This document shows, in pieces, positions 44,676 to 54,501 of a stretch of 64,000 bases of DNA. A program made the translations under genes and the position numbers. The stretch's first letter is position 1. Each line of letters starts with the position of its first letter. Under the pieces are notes generated by a model that was not told the origin of the DNA, made no database searches, and saw only the letters and a program-made list of their open reading frames with translations. Source of the DNA: Planctomycetales bacterium (GTDB lineage: Bacteria > Planctomycetota > Planctomycetia > Pirellulales > Pirellulaceae); NCBI GenBank assembly GCA_020427005.1, contig JAGQOY010000001.1, positions 129,716-193,715 of the forward strand. Reading direction: 5' to 3'.

Positions 44676-46736
44676 TCAATCTTCATCATGATGTTGATAA
44701 GCCGACATTTCTGCCCGCTGAATATCGGGGGGAGCCGGTTCGTCGTGACTGTATTGCATGCTGAATACGCCAGCACCGGCAGTTAGGCTTCTTAGTTGTG
44801 TGGCATAAGTCTGAAGTTCACCTAACGGCGCAGTGGCCTTGATCGTACACAATTCTCGATGAACCTGAGTATCATTGACTCGACCTCGACGAGTAGAAAG
44901 ATCGGCGGTAATGTCCCCCATGTACTGATGGGGAATGACCACATCAACTTCCACAAACGGCTCTAGCAGAATTGGAGTCGCCTTTCGAACCGCATCTAAA
45001 AACGCCTTACGACCTGCGGTCACAAATGCAATTTCTTTACTATCAACTGCATGATGCTTGCCATCAAATACTTCGACTGCTACACCTGAAAGTGGATACC
45101 CCGCTACTGCCCCGTCGGAAAGAACTTGACGAATGCCCTTCTCAATGGCTGGCATGAATTGCCTAGGAATTGAACCACCCACAGTGGCATTGGTAAACTC
45201 AAATCCTGAGTCATGGCCTTCCGGCAATGGTTTGACCCGCAAATAGACTTCGCCAAACTGCCCTGCTCCGCCCGTTTGCTTTTTGTGACGGCAGTGCCCC
45301 TCAGCAGTCGAAGTGATGGTTTCCTTATAGGCAATTTTTGGCGGTGATGTAATCAGCTCAATGCCGTACATCGAACTGAGTTTCTCTAGCACCACACGCA
45401 GATGCAGCTCACCCAATCCAAGCATCACAGTTTGCTTAGTAGCCGAGATACGTTCTAGGCGAAAGCATGGATCTTCGGCTTGAAGTTTTTGTATGGCAGT
45501 CGAAAACTTCGTCTCATCTGCATGACTTTTCAGTTCACAAGCTAACCCATACATGGGTTTGGGGAGCGGCAACGACACTAAATGCGGTGGATTTTCTGGC
45601 GTAGCCCCATCATGCAACACCGCATCGAAGTGAATTTCGTCGACTTTTGCAATCGCTCCGATCTCCCCTGGACCAATGACGTCACATTCCCGATGCTCCT
45701 TGCCCTGAAGTCGCATAACGTGCCCGAGGCGAAGTGATTTTTTGTGATCATCCAAGAACATTTCACTACGACTGCGAACAACACCTTGATGCACCCGGAA
45801 GATTCCCATTTTGCCGATATGCGGGTCACTAGCTACACGAAATACGTGAGCGATAGTCGGTTTTTCTGGGTCAAATTCAGTCTTTAGTGGCTCATCACCC
45901 TGAACGAAAGGTCGGGGATTACCTTCCAATGGACTGGGGAGCAGAGAAGCTGCAACATGCAAAAGGTGCTTGATACCAGCGCCGGTCCTAGCCGAGGCAT
46001 AAACAATGGGTACCAAATGTCCCTGGCGAAGTGCTTTTTCAAACGCATCGTGAAGTTTCTGAGGTTCCAGTTTAGCTTCACCGCCGTCAAGATAATTCTC
46101 TGTCAATTCGTCGTCCACTTCAACAACTTGCTCGACGATTTGGCGATGCGCGACCTCGGCGGAGCTAAACGCCGTTTCGTCGTGAGCATCTGTCTCGAAG
46201 ATCTCAATAACCGATGACCGGTCTGGACTCGGCAAGTTGATTGGCAAACAAACATCCCCAAACTCCTGGCGAATCTGATTTGTCACTGCCTCCAAATCGG
46301 CCTCAGGTAAGTCGATTTTGTTTACCAAAATCATGCGTGGCAAATTGCGTTGAGAAGCAATCTTCATCAGACGACGAGTCTCGCTCTCAATGCCTTTTAC
46401 CGCATTTACCAATAACACGACCGTTTCTACGGCTGGAAAACAGGCGATTGCATGCCCGACGAAATCCGACATTCCAGGCGTATCAATAATGTTTACGTGA
46501 TGCCCTTCATAATCGAAATGAATGATACTTGGCTGAAGAGAATGCAAATGATGACGTTCTTCCTCCGTATAGTCGCTTGTCGTGTTCCCGGCCTCCACTT
46601 CGCCCATGCGATTGATCTCGCCTGCTTCAAATAGCAACCGCTCGCACAAAGTTGTTTTGCCGGTGCCCGTGTGGCCGCACAAACAGAGGTTGCGAATTGC
46701 GTCTGGAGACGGAATTTCAGAATCTTTGTTAGCCAT
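44676..46736 (-). CDS. Elongation factor G-like GTPase (EF-G paralogue)
   Basis: The 686-residue protein has EF-G domain order: GTPase domain, domain II, III, IV and V. The G1 motif is GHTGTGKTTL, differing from the GHIDAGKTT of canonical EF-G. DTPGMSDF (G3) and VNKIDLPEAD (G4) follow. Domain IV has KKQTGGAGQFGEVYLRV and domain V has EPFVEVDVVIPHQYMGDI. This matches the EF-G-like subgroup found beside a true EF-G in many bacteria. Translocation or ribosome recycling in stress is possible; no specific role is assigned. The ATG at 46736 has GAGGGA seven bases upstream, which decides it over a TTG at 46751. Confidence 0.93.
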   Translation of the reverse strand: MANKDSEIPSPDAIRNLCLCGHTGTGKTTLCERLLFEAGEINRMGEVEAGNTTSDYTEEERHHLHSLQPSIIHFDYEGHHVNIIDTPGMSDFVGHAIACFPAVETVVLLVNAVKGIESETRRLMKIASQRNLPRMILVNKIDLPEADLEAVTNQIRQEFGDVCLPINLPSPDRSSVIEIFETDAHDETAFSSAEVAHRQIVEQVVEVDDELTENYLDGGEAKLEPQKLHDAFEKALRQGHLVPIVYASARTGAGIKHLLHVAASLLPSPLEGNPRPFVQGDEPLKTEFDPEKPTIAHVFRVASDPHIGKMGIFRVHQGVVRSRSEMFLDDHKKSLRLGHVMRLQGKEHRECDVIGPGEIGAIAKVDEIHFDAVLHDGATPENPPHLVSLPLPKPMYGLACELKSHADETKFSTAIQKLQAEDPCFRLERISATKQTVMLGLGELHLRVVLEKLSSMYGIELITSPPKIAYKETITSTAEGHCRHKKQTGGAGQFGEVYLRVKPLPEGHDSGFEFTNATVGGSIPRQFMPAIEKGIRQVLSDGAVAGYPLSGVAVEVFDGKHHAVDSKEIAFVTAGRKAFLDAVRKATPILLEPFVEVDVVIPHQYMGDITADLSTRRGRVNDTQVHRELCTIKATAPLGELQTYATQLRSLTAGAGVFSMQYSHDEPAPPDIQRAEMSAYQHHDED

Positions 46737-46751
46737 CGATTGTTCCCTCAA

Positions 46752-47119
46752 AATATTCCAAAAATTTTGCTAATCAAAAGCGTATCATGATTTCGATCTG
46801 TCAGGTGACCATGGGTTGCCAGATAGCCTACTTGACAATGGAGAATGCGGTATCTGCATTCAAGTTTCGCAAAAAAACTCAGGCCGAGGAACCAACTAGT
46901 TCGAGTTCTTTCCTGCTTTCGTTGGTCGCGGGTTGACAAAAGGATGCTAGACCCGAATTCCTGCAGTGACCAAGCACAGCGATGAAGATAATTAATGTTC
47001 GATTCTGAACAAGGATAGCATCGCCGCTAGGCCAACTTTCGAAAAGACTTAGTAGTACTCATAGACCCCATGTTAATGTGCAAGAATAGTGTAAAACCTT
47101 TGCAAGCGGGAGAGGACAA
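46752..47119. other. Intergenic region between EF-G-like and beta-lactamase-like genes
   Basis: These 368 bases separate divergent genes and should hold both promoters. Nothing else was recognised: no RNA gene, no strong palindrome and no coding frame with protein character. Confidence 0.45.
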
Positions 47120-48778
47120 ATGAGAATGATCGTTAGCTTAATAGTGCTGGCCACACTACTTTGTGCGAATTCGCGCGTTCGAGGAGATGAAAAGACTTTT
47201 GTCGAGCAGTCCAACCAGTACTTTCGTCGTGCAACAAGCGAAAAGACTAGTGGAGCGGTAGTATTGATTGCCAGAAATGGCCATGTGTTGTATGAGGCAG
47301 CCTTTGGCCAAGCCAATATCGACGAAAAGTTACCGTTAACCTCCGAAACTCAATTTCGAATTGGCTCGATTACCAAGCAATTCATTGCCGCTGCAGTAAT
47401 GAGACTCGCCGAAGCAGAGCAGCTTAGCCTTGATGATCCCTTGACTATGTACGTGCCCAATTTCCCTGGCGGCGACAACATCGTGCTACGGCAATTGTTG
47501 ACTCACACATCGGGGTTGCATAGCTATACGGAAAGACCAGAATTCTACTCACGAGTAACTCTACCCATATCGGCGCCGGAATTGATCGAATGGTTTCAAA
47601 ACGATGCACCGGATTTCTCTCCAGGACAAAAGTTTCATTATTGCAACTCGGGATATTTCTTATTGGGAGAGATTGCGTCGAAGGTATCTGGAAAACCCCT
47701 TGCAGAATACTTGCAAAGCGTTTTCTTTGAACCACTTGGTATGGATAGTACTGGAATATATGAAAACTCCTTGCCGCCGAAAAGAATGGCAGTAGGCTAC
47801 TCATTCGTCGAAGGTGAATACCAATTCGCACTCGACTGGGACATGAGCTGGGCGGGAGGCGCAGGAGCCATGTATTCAACGATCCACGATCTAAACCGTT
47901 GGAATGAGGCCCTGCATGAAGGTAAGGTTTTAAGCTCGGCGTCCTACTCAGCAGCAACCACGCCCGTTAAACTGCCTGAAGGAGAGGATGGAATGTCTTA
48001 TGGATACGGACTTGTTGTCAACCGAATCAAACGCTTGCCGGTCATCGGACATTCAGGCGGATTGAACGGATGGTCATGTGACCTGCGTTATTTCCCTGAA
48101 CAACATACTTCGATCGTAGTTTTGACCAATAGCTTTCCATCTCATCCGACTTTGTCGCCTCAGACCATTACCCACTTGCTAGCTGAGAATTTTCTGGCAG
48201 ACGAAATTTCCAAACTCCCGCCGATTCAAGAGGACGATTCGCTAGATCAGCAATCATTGCTAAACTGTATCGGACGATACGATTACTCAGGCGCGGTTAT
48301 GGAAGTAACTCTGGATGGTAAGCAGCTTTACGCTCAGCTAACGGACCAACCCAAATTCCCGATATATGCACGCACTAAGGACGAGTTCTTTTGGAAAATT
48401 GTCGATGCCGAAGTAACGTTTTTGCGTGATGAACAGGGAAACGTTAACGCTGCCCGACACACTCAAAACGGTGCCTCATTCACCGCACCCAAACTCACCG
48501 ATGTATTGCAGATTAGCGAAGCCCAATTAGACAAATTTGTAGGCGAATATCAGTATGGTCCTGAGGTGGTAATGAAAGTCACCCGAGACGGCCCGCAACT
48601 ATTCGCAAGAATTACGGGACAGCCCAAACTTCCGATCTTTGCCAAGACAGCGACAGAATTCGCGTGGCGAGTCGTTGAAGCTAGTGTCGAATTCTTGACG
48701 GATGAATCTGGCAATGTCGTCAAGTGTCGGCACAATCAAAATGGCATTTCATTCGAAGCGCCCAGGATCATGCGTTAA
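47120..48778 (+). CDS. Serine beta-lactamase-like hydrolase with two C-terminal repeat domains
   Basis: A signal peptide (residues 1-22) precedes a class-C-type serine hydrolase domain (about 30-360). The motifs are FRIGSITKQF (SxxK), YCNSGYFLLGE (YxN) and VIGHSGGLNGW (HxG). Such proteins include beta-lactamases, D-alanyl-peptidases and esterases. Two copies of a beta-rich module follow, each about 80 residues: LLNCIGRYDYSGAVMEV and LDKFVGEYQYGPEVVMKV begin them. Both then run through QLYAQLTDQPKFPI or QLFARITGQPKLPI. The modules resemble DUF3471. GGGAGAGG lies just before the ATG. Substrate is unknown. Confidence 0.88.
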   Translation: MRMIVSLIVLATLLCANSRVRGDEKTFVEQSNQYFRRATSEKTSGAVVLIARNGHVLYEAAFGQANIDEKLPLTSETQFRIGSITKQFIAAAVMRLAEAEQLSLDDPLTMYVPNFPGGDNIVLRQLLTHTSGLHSYTERPEFYSRVTLPISAPELIEWFQNDAPDFSPGQKFHYCNSGYFLLGEIASKVSGKPLAEYLQSVFFEPLGMDSTGIYENSLPPKRMAVGYSFVEGEYQFALDWDMSWAGGAGAMYSTIHDLNRWNEALHEGKVLSSASYSAATTPVKLPEGEDGMSYGYGLVVNRIKRLPVIGHSGGLNGWSCDLRYFPEQHTSIVVLTNSFPSHPTLSPQTITHLLAENFLADEISKLPPIQEDDSLDQQSLLNCIGRYDYSGAVMEVTLDGKQLYAQLTDQPKFPIYARTKDEFFWKIVDAEVTFLRDEQGNVNAARHTQNGASFTAPKLTDVLQISEAQLDKFVGEYQYGPEVVMKVTRDGPQLFARITGQPKLPIFAKTATEFAWRVVEASVEFLTDESGNVVKCRHNQNGISFEAPRIMR

Positions 48779-48807
48779 TGCTTATTCCTGGCCAAAATGC
48801 AGGACAG

Positions 48808-49614
48808 CTATGCTTGGGTCGAATCCATCGCAGATATTAATTCTCGGGCTAGTACTTCGCACGCCTTAATGGCAGCTTCCGGACTGGTGGATTCACTTAG
48901 TCGACGCACGAAGGCAGAACCCACGATTAGGCCATCGGCCACCGGAGAAAGCATACGAACATGCTCAACTTGGCTGATCCCGAATCCAATGCAAACGGGC
49001 ACCGAAGTACGCTCACGCAGCCAAGAGACCTTGTCCAGTAGTTCCACGGGTAGTTTCGTACGCTCGCCTGTGATGCCCGTCACCGAAACAAAATAAATGA
49101 AACCGGTTGATTGTTCGGCAATACGTCGCATGCGTTCTGGTGGAGTTGTGGGTGTTACGAGGTGAATCAAGCTAAAATCTCGTTCATGGCACAACCGGCG
49201 AAAACCATCTTCCTCGTCCACCAAAAGATCGGGTACGATCGCTCCAGACAATCCAGCCGCTTGAGCGGCATCGAGAAACGCCGACTCACCTTGGCGTCGT
49301 ATGATCGAATAGCTAACCATGGATACTAGCGGCATTTGGATTTCGCCTTGCAATGCACCAACAGTAGCCAAGATTTCCTTCAGTCGTATTCCTCGGTCAA
49401 GTGCCCGCGTATAAGAAGCTTGAATAACTGGCCCATCAGCAATGGGATCACTATACGGAATCCCCACTTCGCCCAAAGCGCATCCACAAGCCGACAATCG
49501 CAAGAGCACATCACGGGTGACTTCCAAGCTTGGATCACCGGCGGTAACAAATGGGATAAACGCCTTGCGACCGGATGCGCGGAGCTGAGCAAATCGTTGA
49601 TCAATGGCAGACAT
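48808..49614 (-). CDS. trpA: Tryptophan synthase alpha subunit
   Basis: TrpA cleaves indole-3-glycerol phosphate to indole and glyceraldehyde 3-phosphate. The catalytic pair is visible as Glu49 and Asp60 in CALGEVGIPYSDPIADGP. YFVSVTGITGER and VCIGFGIS (phosphate site) follow. The 268-residue length is standard. The ATG at 49614 is 133 bases after the trpB stop. Both are on the reverse strand; the remaining trp genes are not in the window. Confidence 0.97.
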   Translation of the reverse strand: MSAIDQRFAQLRASGRKAFIPFVTAGDPSLEVTRDVLLRLSACGCALGEVGIPYSDPIADGPVIQASYTRALDRGIRLKEILATVGALQGEIQMPLVSMVSYSIIRRQGESAFLDAAQAAGLSGAIVPDLLVDEEDGFRRLCHERDFSLIHLVTPTTPPERMRRIAEQSTGFIYFVSVTGITGERTKLPVELLDKVSWLRERTSVPVCIGFGISQVEHVRMLSPVADGLIVGSAFVRRLSESTSPEAAIKACEVLARELISAMDSTQA

Positions 49615-49747
49615 GAAAGCGGCTTATTCAAGTTAAAAAAATAACAAATTCATTCGTCTGGAATGCGTGCGATGCTGAACATTAAGGAGGTAAACACTGG
49701 ACTATCGGCTTACATGGTGAGTTATTCACCTTAGACATTCGCTTAGG

Positions 49748-50971
49748 TTAGTATTCCATACCGCGCAGCCGAGCTATTTCCGCTGCATCTTTGTCACCAC
49801 GTCCACTGAGGCACACGAGCACGATCTTGTCGGTGGGCATTCCCACTGCCACTTCCATTGCTTTTGCAATGGCATGCGAGGATTCGAGAGCTGGCAAGAT
49901 GCCTTCGGTTCGAGCAACTCGATCAAAAGTCTCGAGCGCCGCACCATCCAAGCACTCGGTGTATTGAACTCGTCCAGTATCTTTCCAGTAACTGTGTTCG
50001 GGGCCTACACCCGGATAGTCGAGCCCAGCGGAAACACTATGTACCGGACATGTCTGTCCATCTTCGTCTTGCATTACGTAACTAAAACTTCCGTGTAGCA
50101 CTCCAGGTTGCCCATGTGTTAATGGAGAAGCATTCTCACCTGGCAAGGCCGACAAGCCTCCTGCTTCAACGCCAACGAGCCGCACTTCCGAATCATCTAT
50201 GAAGGGAAAGAAAATCCCTGCCGCATTGGAGCCTCCGCCCACGCAAGCCACCACCGAATCAGGTAAGCGCTGCCAAGCCTCGAGGCTTTGCTGCCGTGCT
50301 TCTTTGCCAATCACCGACTGAAAATCGCGGACAATCATGGGGAACGGATGCGGACCAATGACAGATCCAATAATGTAGTGCGTATCCTCGACAGAAGCCA
50401 TCCAGTCCCGCAGAGCTTCATTCACAGCATCGCGCAGCGTTTGGGACCCGCTGGTCACTGGTCGAACTTCCGCGCCCATAAGTTTCATGCTGAAGACATT
50501 CGGCCTTTGACGTCGCACATCTTCGGCACCCATGTAAACCACGCAAGGTAAACCGAAATGCGCGCAAGCCGTGGCAGTCGCCACGCCATGCTGCCCAGCG
50601 CCAGTTTCGGCAATAACACGCTTTTTACCCATACGAAGTGTGAGTAACGCCTGCCCCAATGTGTTGTTGATTTTGTGAGCACCCGTATGGTTTAGGTCTT
50701 CTCGCTTGAACCAAATCTGAGCCCCACCAACCGTCTGACTTAGGCGCTTGGCGTGGTATAGCGGCGAGGGACGCCCTACAAATGTTTTTAGGAGCTGCTC
50801 TAGATCCGACTGAAATGTAGCATCCTGCCGGGCAGCAGCATATTCGGCTTCTAACTCGACCAGTGCTCGCGTTAGTGTCTCCGGAACATACCGACCACCG
50901 TAAGCCCCAAAACGTCCGTGAGAATCGGGCACCTGCGTGCTAGTAGCGGAAGTTGAGTTCGTCGTCGACAT
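49748..50971 (-). CDS. trpB: Tryptophan synthase beta subunit
   Basis: TrpB condenses indole with serine using pyridoxal phosphate. The Schiff-base lysine is Lys100 in [17 protein letters not shown]. The catalytic region [16 protein letters not shown] and phosphate loop [15 protein letters not shown] are present. The 407-residue length is normal, with a short Ser/Thr-rich N-terminal extension. The ATG at 50971 is the start. It is upstream of trpA, as in most trpBA operons. Confidence 0.97.
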   Translation of the reverse strand: MSTTNSTSATSTQVPDSHGRFGAYGGRYVPETLTRALVELEAEYAAARQDATFQSDLEQLLKTFVGRPSPLYHAKRLSQTVGGAQIWFKREDLNHTGAHKINNTLGQALLTLRMGKKRVIAETGAGQHGVATATACAHFGLPCVVYMGAEDVRRQRPNVFSMKLMGAEVRPVTSGSQTLRDAVNEALRDWMASVEDTHYIIGSVIGPHPFPMIVRDFQSVIGKEARQQSLEAWQRLPDSVVACVGGGSNAAGIFFPFIDDSEVRLVGVEAGGLSALPGENASPLTHGQPGVLHGSFSYVMQDEDGQTCPVHSVSAGLDYPGVGPEHSYWKDTGRVQYTECLDGAALETFDRVARTEGILPALESSHAIAKAMEVAVGMPTDKIVLVCLSGRGDKDAAEIARLRGMEY

Positions 50972-51468
50972 GGCAAATATCTCACATACATTGTTTCACC
51001 AGTCGAACTGAGTCCTCGAATTGCACAACACGTCAAACCGCGTTCGAGCCATCCGCGTGACAAGCCAAATTAACTATTTAGACACGACGAATATAACGGA
51101 GAGGCAAACGCATCTTGTTATCGCCAATGGTGCATCAAAATCCTGCTTAGAGCAGCCTGAAACGACTGCATATCAACTGGGTCCCTTGATTGTCAGTTAG
51201 ACCCCGAAGATGGTCAAGGTATCCAAGTTATGGCTCCCTGGGACAATGCCATATGCTTTTGCGGCCGCTGGAACGTCCGTTCCATTTTGAAAATCTGCTC
51301 TGGAACTGGGACCTCGATATTGCTGACCTATTGCGCCGAGTTTACGGCCCGTCAAATCAGCGAGAGAAACGCTCGGTGTTGAATCGGTACGACAGTGGGT
51401 GCGGTAACTCACAGCGACACCTTGACTTAAGTCACTCGCCGGCGTCTTCTCTTAAGAAATATGGATAG
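50972..51468. other. Intergenic region upstream of trpB
   Basis: These 497 bases lie between the radical SAM gene stop and trpB on the same strand. They should contain the trpBA promoter. I looked for a Trp-rich leader frame with attenuator hairpins and found none. A CTGCT-TAG-AGCAG short palindrome lies near 51145-51157. A forward open frame at 51190-51468 was rejected. Confidence 0.45.
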
Positions 51469-52527
51469 CTAAAAGAGCCGCAGTTGTCCCGATTTGGGGA
51501 GGGGAGTCCGAAACCGATCGCAATTATAGGGAGGCATTTCACTGTCTAGACCATACTTCTGTCGGAACACTCGGAACATGCTTCGGATCTGTTCGGCAAT
51601 TAACCCTGTACCAACCATTCGCTCTCCCAAAACCGAACTGTTCAATTTGCCACCCCTGGCCGCCCGAATCCTGCCCAACACTCTTTCCTCATAATTGGGT
51701 CGGACACGCCGCAGCCACTCGATGAACACTGGCTCAACTGCCAGTGGCATGCGCAGCAGGATGTAATTGGCTGTTCTTGCTCCTGCCTCCTTCGCTGCTT
51801 TAAGAAGCTGCGGAATCTCAGAATCATTGAGTCCGGGGATAATCGGGGCCGTCATTACACCCACGGGAATGCCCGACTCCGCAAGCATCTGGACGGCCCG
51901 CAAGCGTGCGGACGGGATACTCGTTCGAGGTTCCATATCACGAGCTAGATCCGGATCCAGACTGGTAATCGACAGATAAACGTGAACGAGATTTTCTGCA
52001 GCCAATTTCTTGAGAATCTCCAGATCACGAAGAATCAAGGCGTTCTTGGTGATCATGCCAATGGGCTGTCGGCACTCCCAGGCGACTTCTAGACATTGCC
52101 GAGTGAGTCGAAACTTGCGTTCTGCCGGTTGATAGCAATCAGTTACACCTGAGAACGTAATCGGTTCGGGCTTCCACTTTTCGCTGCACAGAAATTTGCG
52201 GAACAATAGAGGTGCATCGCGTTTGACAACAATCTTCGTTTCGAAGTCGAGACCAGCATTAAAGCCTAAGTAATCATGTCCTGGCCGAGCATAGCAATAA
52301 GAACAAGCATGGACGCATCCCCGGTAAGGATTGATGCTATATCGAAAAGGTACGTCAGGAGAGGAATTCTCGGAAACGATGCTTTGAGAAGCATCATCAA
52401 TGTATTCAATTTTGCGATTGGAAGTCGCACGTAGATGTTCTTGGTCCCATTCTAAATCCTCCAGATTCGGTTCGTGATGAATCGATTCAAATCGATTGGG
52501 CAAATCGAGATGGGAACCGTGACGCAT
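51469..52527 (-). CDS. PA0069-family radical SAM protein
   Basis: The 352-residue product has the radical SAM cluster motif CVHACSYCYAR (CxxxCxxC, near residues 70-77) after YSINPYRG. It continues with TFSGVTDCYQPAERKF, the ITKNALILRDLEILKKLA region and PIIPGLNDSEIP. This is the PA0069 family, related to spore-photoproduct-lyase-like proteins; the function is unproven. The start is the ATG at 52527. There is no DNA-repair partner nearby. Confidence 0.9.
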   Translation of the reverse strand: MRHGSHLDLPNRFESIHHEPNLEDLEWDQEHLRATSNRKIEYIDDASQSIVSENSSPDVPFRYSINPYRGCVHACSYCYARPGHDYLGFNAGLDFETKIVVKRDAPLLFRKFLCSEKWKPEPITFSGVTDCYQPAERKFRLTRQCLEVAWECRQPIGMITKNALILRDLEILKKLAAENLVHVYLSITSLDPDLARDMEPRTSIPSARLRAVQMLAESGIPVGVMTAPIIPGLNDSEIPQLLKAAKEAGARTANYILLRMPLAVEPVFIEWLRRVRPNYEERVLGRIRAARGGKLNSSVLGERMVGTGLIAEQIRSMFRVFRQKYGLDSEMPPYNCDRFRTPLPKSGQLRLF

Positions 52528-52934
52528 ATAGCTCCATACCTCCGTCGGCTGTTCTCAATGAGTTCTCCCCAAACGGTATGGTACCTGCACGCCGAACTCG
52601 GCTCAATATTGGCGCTGCGAGAGATTCAGGAAGTCGGTTCCGCTGACTGCCTCAATCGTTCTCAGCACAAGCAATTAACTATTGGAGAATGGGCTCCACC
52701 TTGTTTACGAAACATAGACTTGTTTGGATGCACGGGCTGAAAATTAACCTACAAAAAACCGAAATAAAAACCGCTGATCAACCTGTAGCCGGCAAGTCTC
52801 GCACTATTTTTGATTTTCCTGGCGGATCGCTTGGATATTTCTAACTCTCATAATTGGTCGTGCCTGTCACACGTGGAATTGGCTGGCTCCTTCCAGTTTA
52901 TGTAACCTCAAGAACGTGATCCGAGGTAGTGCTC
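52528..52934. other. Intergenic region between radical SAM and DUF1559 genes
   Basis: These 407 bases separate divergent genes and should hold promoters for both. A frame across 52474-52740 was rejected because it overlaps the radical SAM start and has no domain character. No RNA gene or palindrome of note was found. Confidence 0.45.
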
Positions 52935-53810
52935 ATGTCCCCCAATAACAGTATTTCTTCGGTTCCTGTACTACCCCGCAGAGCATTTACGCTAGTCGAA
53001 TTGCTGGTCGTAATTGCTGTGATCGGAATCTTAGTGGGTCTGCTGTTGCCTGCTGTTCAAGCGGCCCGTGAGTCCGCGCGCCGCATCCAATGCCTAAACA
53101 ACTTAAAGCAGATTGGGTTGGCCTTTCACAACCATCACGATCAATACAATTTCTTTCCGACCGGTGGTTGGAATTGGGATAGAGCGCCGAGCTATGTGGG
53201 CACCACACCTGAAGTAGGCGGCGGTCAGCATGCAGGTTGGGCATTCCAGATTCTTCCTTTTATTGAAGCCACAAACCTTTGGCGGGCAGGGGCTCAAACT
53301 GTCATAGGATCGCCAATTGCCGGTTATTTCTGTCCATCTCGTCGCGGCCCTCAAACGCTCCTCATTCCGGACGCCTATCAACCTCCTATATCCGGGGGCG
53401 ATTTGGAGCATGCCTTATGCGACTACGCTGCCAGCAACCGCGACGGATCAGGAGTTGTGCGGCGATTTAATCCACATGCCATGCGTGATCTGCTGGATGG
53501 CAGTTCACATACTTTGCTGGTAGGCGACAAACGCCTAAACACTAGCTTGCTCGGCCAACCACAGGAAGATGATAACGAAGGTTTCACAGCGGGCTGGAAT
53601 ACTGACACCATGCGCAGCACCGATAAAGCACCTCTACCAGATTTGGTGGGCCAAGGCGATGGCGATGACCGTTTCGGTTCCTCTCACCCCAGCGTCTTCC
53701 AAGTCGTTTTGGCCGATGGCTCAACACGGGCCATTGGCTACGAGATCGATCCGCAAGTATTTCGATTACTTGGAGATATCGACGACGCTCAAACTATTCC
53801 TGCTTACTAG
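52935..53810 (+). CDS. DUF1559 domain protein with type IV pilin-like N-terminus
   Basis: The 291-residue protein has the prepilin-like motif [19 protein letters not shown], with a peptidase site before Phe and a Glu at position 5 of the mature end. [20 protein letters not shown] follows, and the end contains [11 protein letters not shown]. This DUF1559 architecture is abundant in planctomycetes and often has many paralogues. It may be a surface pseudopilin; its partners are unknown. The ATG at 52935 has GAGG eight bases upstream, so I prefer it to the GTG at 52929. It precedes the HEAT-repeat gene by 58 bases. Confidence 0.93.
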   Translation: MSPNNSISSVPVLPRRAFTLVELLVVIAVIGILVGLLLPAVQAARESARRIQCLNNLKQIGLAFHNHHDQYNFFPTGGWNWDRAPSYVGTTPEVGGGQHAGWAFQILPFIEATNLWRAGAQTVIGSPIAGYFCPSRRGPQTLLIPDAYQPPISGGDLEHALCDYAASNRDGSGVVRRFNPHAMRDLLDGSSHTLLVGDKRLNTSLLGQPQEDDNEGFTAGWNTDTMRSTDKAPLPDLVGQGDGDDRFGSSHPSVFQVVLADGSTRAIGYEIDPQVFRLLGDIDDAQTIPAY

Positions 53811-53868
53811 CCTGCCTGGTAAGGGCAATCTACCTGCAATTGAAGCGTGACTCGAATGGGATTTAATT

Positions 53869-54468
53869 ATGAACAGGTCTTACGATGCCATCTCTTGGCG
53901 CAAACCAAAAGTTTGGATACTTCCAACCGTCATGTTGGTGGCAATTGCTTTGCTCGGAACGGCATATTTTGGCACAAATTCGGGCGTTTCCAGATTAGCA
54001 AAAGCACTGCAAGACGGTGATGCTGATGCAAGATATAAGGCAGCGAAAAAACTAGAGGAATTGGGACCGAATGGAGCTGAAGCTATTGAACAATTGGCGG
54101 CAGCTCTGAGTGATACCGATTCGCGTGTTCGCTATCGCGCGGCAAAAGCCGTTTCGAAAATGGGTGAAGTGGCGGCCCCAGCTGTAACCGCCCTCACGCA
54201 GGGGCTACAAGACCCCGATCGAGAAGTCCGCTACTACTGCTCCAAAGCGCTCTACAAAATCGGCAAGGCAGCCGAACCAGCGCGCGATGCAATGGTTGCC
54301 GGGTTATCAACCGAGGACGATGAGACTCGTGTCTATCTGGTAAAGGCTGTGGGAGACATTGGTGAGGGACATTCTCCATCCATTGAGGCAGTTCGAAGAC
54401 TATGTCTTGTTGACAATCCAAAACTACGATCAGCTGCCAAAGAGGCACTAGAAGACATACTTGACTGA
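53869..54468 (+). CDS. HEAT-repeat membrane-anchored protein
   Basis: The 199-residue product has one N-terminal helix (about 13-34) and then three to four HEAT/PBS-lyase-type repeats (about 40-195). Repeat starts include DGDADARYKAAKKLEELGP, DTDSRVRYRAAKAVSKMGE, DPDREVRYYCSKALYKIGK and EDDETRVYLVKAVGDIGE. Such repeats are protein-protein contact platforms. It lies 33 bases before the glycosyltransferase gene and 58 after the DUF1559 gene, so it may belong to the same unit. Its function is unknown. Confidence 0.85.
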   Translation: MNRSYDAISWRKPKVWILPTVMLVAIALLGTAYFGTNSGVSRLAKALQDGDADARYKAAKKLEELGPNGAEAIEQLAAALSDTDSRVRYRAAKAVSKMGEVAAPAVTALTQGLQDPDREVRYYCSKALYKIGKAAEPARDAMVAGLSTEDDETRVYLVKAVGDIGEGHSPSIEAVRRLCLVDNPKLRSAAKEALEDILD

Positions 54469-54501
54469 AGATGCATACATACACTCCAACCTCACTTCAC
54501 A

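Noticed and set aside
50972..51190. Possible Trp attenuator before trpB
   Set aside because: No Trp-rich leader frame or competing hairpins could be found.
51190..51468. Forward frame of 92 codons upstream of trpB
   Set aside because: No ribosome site, no domain and biased Arg/Leu content; treated as non-coding.
52474..52740. Forward frame of 88 codons
   Set aside because: Overlaps the radical SAM start on the other strand and has no recognisable composition.
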